6,669 bases of DNA, from the NCBI GenBank assembly GCA_965369325.1, contig CBDUQI010000271.1, positions 1 through 6,669 of the forward strand. The letters run 5' to 3'. Origin of the DNA: CBDUQI01 sp965369325. Its GTDB lineage: Bacteria; Pseudomonadota; Gammaproteobacteria; Steroidobacterales; JBCBZW01. Shown piece after piece: positions 4,391 to 6,669 of the stretch. The first letter of the stretch is position 1. Each line of letters begins with the position of its first letter. Made by a program: the position numbers and the translations under genes. The notes below the pieces were generated by a model. That model was not told the DNA's origin, did not search any database, and saw nothing but the letters and a program-made list of their open reading frames with translations.

Positions 4391-6669
4391 ATGCTGCCAG
4401 CCCCGAGTCGTCTCGATTTCTCAGTGCGTGCCGCCGTTTTCCGCACACTAATGTTCATTGTTGCCTTTGCCGTTCTTAGCGTCGGTTCCGCCACAGCGAC
4501 TGAAAACCCGCAACCAGTACTCTATGAAGGATACGCGCTTGACCACAAGGGCAGCCCCCTAAGCGGCACCCACAAGCTCAAACTGCGCTATCTCGATGAG
4601 AACAACTCAGAGCTTCTTGCCGAGACCTTTGACGCCGTAACGATTGCCGCCGGACGCTTCGAGATTCAACTCGGCGCCGGGCGCGCGAAGAACCCGAAAG
4701 TGAACGGTTCTGTGGCCACGGTTTTTGCCGAACATCCGAAATTGAGTTTCGAAGTCGTGATCGACGGCGTCGTGCAAGAACCGCGGGTCGGCGTGCTGCC
4801 GGCCGGTCACTCGCTCAAATCGCGACTGGTCGCCGCTGGCGTGCGTAGTAAGGAAGATGATACCACGCATTGGAAGCACTACGAGAGCACCAACGGTGCC
4901 ACAGCGATGCAGTCGGGTACGCTCGCGCCGGCCGGCGCGGCGGGCCAACTCCCCAGCACCGAAACGTTGCGACGGCGTCCCTACATGCTGCCGATCACCG
5001 GACCGCAACTAAGCGTCGAGGTCCGCAATTTGCCGCTTGCTGTGCAACAACCCATGCCTACTAACGGCAAAGAGATCAACCCGCCACGCCACGAAATGCT
5101 GATCGACCAGAGCGGCAACCGCTTCGGCACCACCGCGCCCAAAATCAATGACGCCCTGGCCGGCGTCGCCGCAAACGCCACGCGCACGCCCGCGTTGAAC
5201 TTTCAGTTTCCGGGTGTCGGTAACGTCACCGGCGTGCTGCCTCCTGACACGGAGGCTACCGTCGGACTCAATCACTACCTGCATGTCGTCAATTCGGCGT
5301 TTGCCGTCTACGACAAAACCGGCACGCTGCTGACCGGTCCTTTCAACACAAACACGCTATGGGCCGGGTTTGGCGGCGCTTGCCAGACCGACAACAGCGG
5401 TGACGCCATTTTCGCCTACGACGAACAGGCCGATCGTTACGTGCTGACGCAGTTCGCCGTCGCCGGAAACCACCAGTCGGTCTGTTTCGCCGTCTCCCAG
5501 ACGCCCGATCCGACCGGCGCCTACTACCTGTATGAGGTGGTCACCCCGCGCTTTCCCGACTACTACAAACTCGGCGTGTGGCCCGATCCGGACAACAATG
5601 CGTATTTCTTCGGCACCAACTCCGGCGCCCAGAGCCAATACGATGTGTTCGCCGTCGACCGTGCCAACATGCTGGTTGGTGCACCCGCGCGCCCGATGCA
5701 GTTCTTCCAGAGCTTCGTCAACTTAATGATGCCAGCGGATGTGGACGGCCCGACCGGCCCGCCGATCGGAAGTCCAGGCATCTTTTACACTTTCCGCGAT
5801 GGTGGCGAGCCCTACTTCGGTTCCCCGCCCTCGGACAGTATCGACGTTTGGGAGTTTGATGTTGATTGGAATACGCCAGCCAACACGACCTTTACGCTCG
5901 CCCATTCGCTGGCCCCCACACCGTTCAACTGGACGGTGTGCGGCTTCTTCGTCTCCAACTGTCTTCCACAACCAGGGACCGCACAGGGCATCGACAGCGC
6001 CTCGTGGTGGCCCATGCAACGCCTCGTGTACCGTAACTTCGGAACTCACCAGACGCTTATCGGATCGTGGACGGTGGACGTGCTGGCAGCCGGAAATCGC
6101 GCTGCGCCGCGTTGGTTCGAACTGCGCGACACCGGCGGTGGCTGGTCGATTTTTCAGGAGGGCACCCACTCGCCCGACGCCATCCATCGCTGGATGCCTT
6201 CGGTTGCGATGGACGGTTCTGGCAACATAGCCATCGGCTACAGCCGCGGCGATGGCAACAACTTCCCCTCCATCTACTACGCGACGCGCGATGCCACCGA
6301 TCCCGCCGGGACCATGGGTTCCGAGCAGCTGCTGTTCGCGGGTACCGGCTCGCAAACCCATAGCGCGGCGCGCTGGGGCGATTACTCCTCAATGGAACTC
6401 GACCCGGCGGATGACTGCACCTTCTGGTACACCTCGGAGTATCTGGCGACAACATCGAGCGCTAACTGGCTGACTCGTGTCGGTAACTTCACGATTCCGG
6501 GTTGCGGCGGCCCGCCGGTGCCTGATTTCACCGTCGATTGTGCGCCGACCAGCTTTAACATTGACCAGGGCAGCAGCGATCCCAGCACTTGCACCGTAAC
6601 CTCGGTAAACGGGGTCGCGGGCAGCGTCAACCTGGCGTGCCGCGCGACCGGTGGCATCGCTTGCACCTT
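4391..6669 (+). CDS. Large secreted beta-propeller-like protein with Ig-like C-terminal domain (cut by right edge)
   Basis: The frame is open without a stop from ATG 4391 to the window edge, at least 759 codons. Residues 1-36 are a long signal peptide: basic N-region, hydrophobic core at 20-31, and an ATA cleavage site before T37. Residues about 43-145 form a beta-rich domain with the pattern G-x-P-L-x-G-T, then ETFDAVT and GRFEIQLG. A low-complexity linker follows. From about 290 to 705 the sequence resembles sialidase-like propellers seen in proteobacterial secreted proteins: WAGFGGACQ, GDAIFAYDEQADRYVLTQF (337-355), SQTPDPTGAYYLYE, YYKLGVWPD, HRWMPSVAMDGSGNIAIGYS (599-618) and RWGDYSSMELDP (661-672) with DDCTFWY. 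From about 712 begins an Ig-like domain of the type DFTVDCAPTSF, QGSS, STCTVTSVNG, with C717, C734, C750 and C758. Catalytic residues cannot be assigned, and glycan hydrolysis is not shown; binding or adhesion is equally possible. More Ig repeats or a sorting domain may follow beyond the edge. Confidence 0.85.
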   Translation, partial: MLPAPSRLDFSVRAAVFRTLMFIVAFAVLSVGSATATENPQPVLYEGYALDHKGSPLSGTHKLKLRYLDENNSELLAETFDAVTIAAGRFEIQLGAGRAKNPKVNGSVATVFAEHPKLSFEVVIDGVVQEPRVGVLPAGHSLKSRLVAAGVRSKEDDTTHWKHYESTNGATAMQSGTLAPAGAAGQLPSTETLRRRPYMLPITGPQLSVEVRNLPLAVQQPMPTNGKEINPPRHEMLIDQSGNRFGTTAPKINDALAGVAANATRTPALNFQFPGVGNVTGVLPPDTEATVGLNHYLHVVNSAFAVYDKTGTLLTGPFNTNTLWAGFGGACQTDNSGDAIFAYDEQADRYVLTQFAVAGNHQSVCFAVSQTPDPTGAYYLYEVVTPRFPDYYKLGVWPDPDNNAYFFGTNSGAQSQYDVFAVDRANMLVGAPARPMQFFQSFVNLMMPADVDGPTGPPIGSPGIFYTFRDGGEPYFGSPPSDSIDVWEFDVDWNTPANTTFTLAHSLAPTPFNWTVCGFFVSNCLPQPGTAQGIDSASWWPMQRLVYRNFGTHQTLIGSWTVDVLAAGNRAAPRWFELRDTGGGWSIFQEGTHSPDAIHRWMPSVAMDGSGNIAIGYSRGDGNNFPSIYYATRDATDPAGTMGSEQLLFAGTGSQTHSAARWGDYSSMELDPADDCTFWYTSEYLATTSSANWLTRVGNFTIPGCGGPPVPDFTVDCAPTSFNIDQGSSDPSTCTVTSVNGVAGSVNLACRATGGIACT

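Noticed and set aside
5723..6361. A long open frame (212 codons) on the minus strand
   Set aside because: It lies fully inside the propeller gene on the opposite strand. It has no ribosome site or recognisable domain, and its composition is what an antisense frame of GC-rich coding DNA gives. The plus frame has a signal peptide and family motifs.

Overview
This is a GC-rich window from a Gram-negative bacterial chromosome. The signal-peptide and lipobox proteins, the strong Shine-Dalgarno sites, and the style of the large secreted beta-propeller protein suggest a proteobacterium, possibly a gammaproteobacterium of the Lysobacterales type. No gene here is taxonomically decisive, so the placement is inference. 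There is no rRNA, tRNA, CRISPR array, insertion sequence or phage gene.

Layout from left to right: (1) positions 1-1016, minus strand, the N-terminal 338 codons of an exported DUF885-family protein cut by the left edge. (2) A gene-free divergent spacer of about 300 bases. (3) 1315-1941, plus strand, a small lipoprotein with an M23 (LytM-type) zinc peptidase domain. (4) A short convergent gap with a possible bidirectional hairpin. (5) 2020-2892, minus strand, a tandem-domain universal stress protein (UspA family). (6) A 319-base divergent spacer with a weak promoter candidate, a small palindrome and an 11-codon mini-ORF. (7) 3212-3757, plus strand, a hemerythrin HHE-domain protein with a complete set of candidate iron ligands. 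(8) A 633-base region with no convincing gene but several hairpins, the most notable a nested structure at 4281-4335. (9) 4391 to the right edge, plus strand, at least 759 codons of a large secreted protein: signal peptide, N-terminal beta-rich domain, a propeller-like region, and the start of a Cys-containing Ig-like domain.

The genes do not form one operon; each has its own spacing and direction. The UspA and hemerythrin genes are divergent neighbours and could share a stress or oxygen/redox response. The DUF885 protein, the M23 lipoprotein and the propeller protein all carry export signals, so half of the window concerns envelope or secreted functions. Most of this is ordinary chromosomal content. 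The part least explained by known features is the structured, gene-free stretch 4181-4335 ahead of the secreted propeller protein, which could be an RNA leader.
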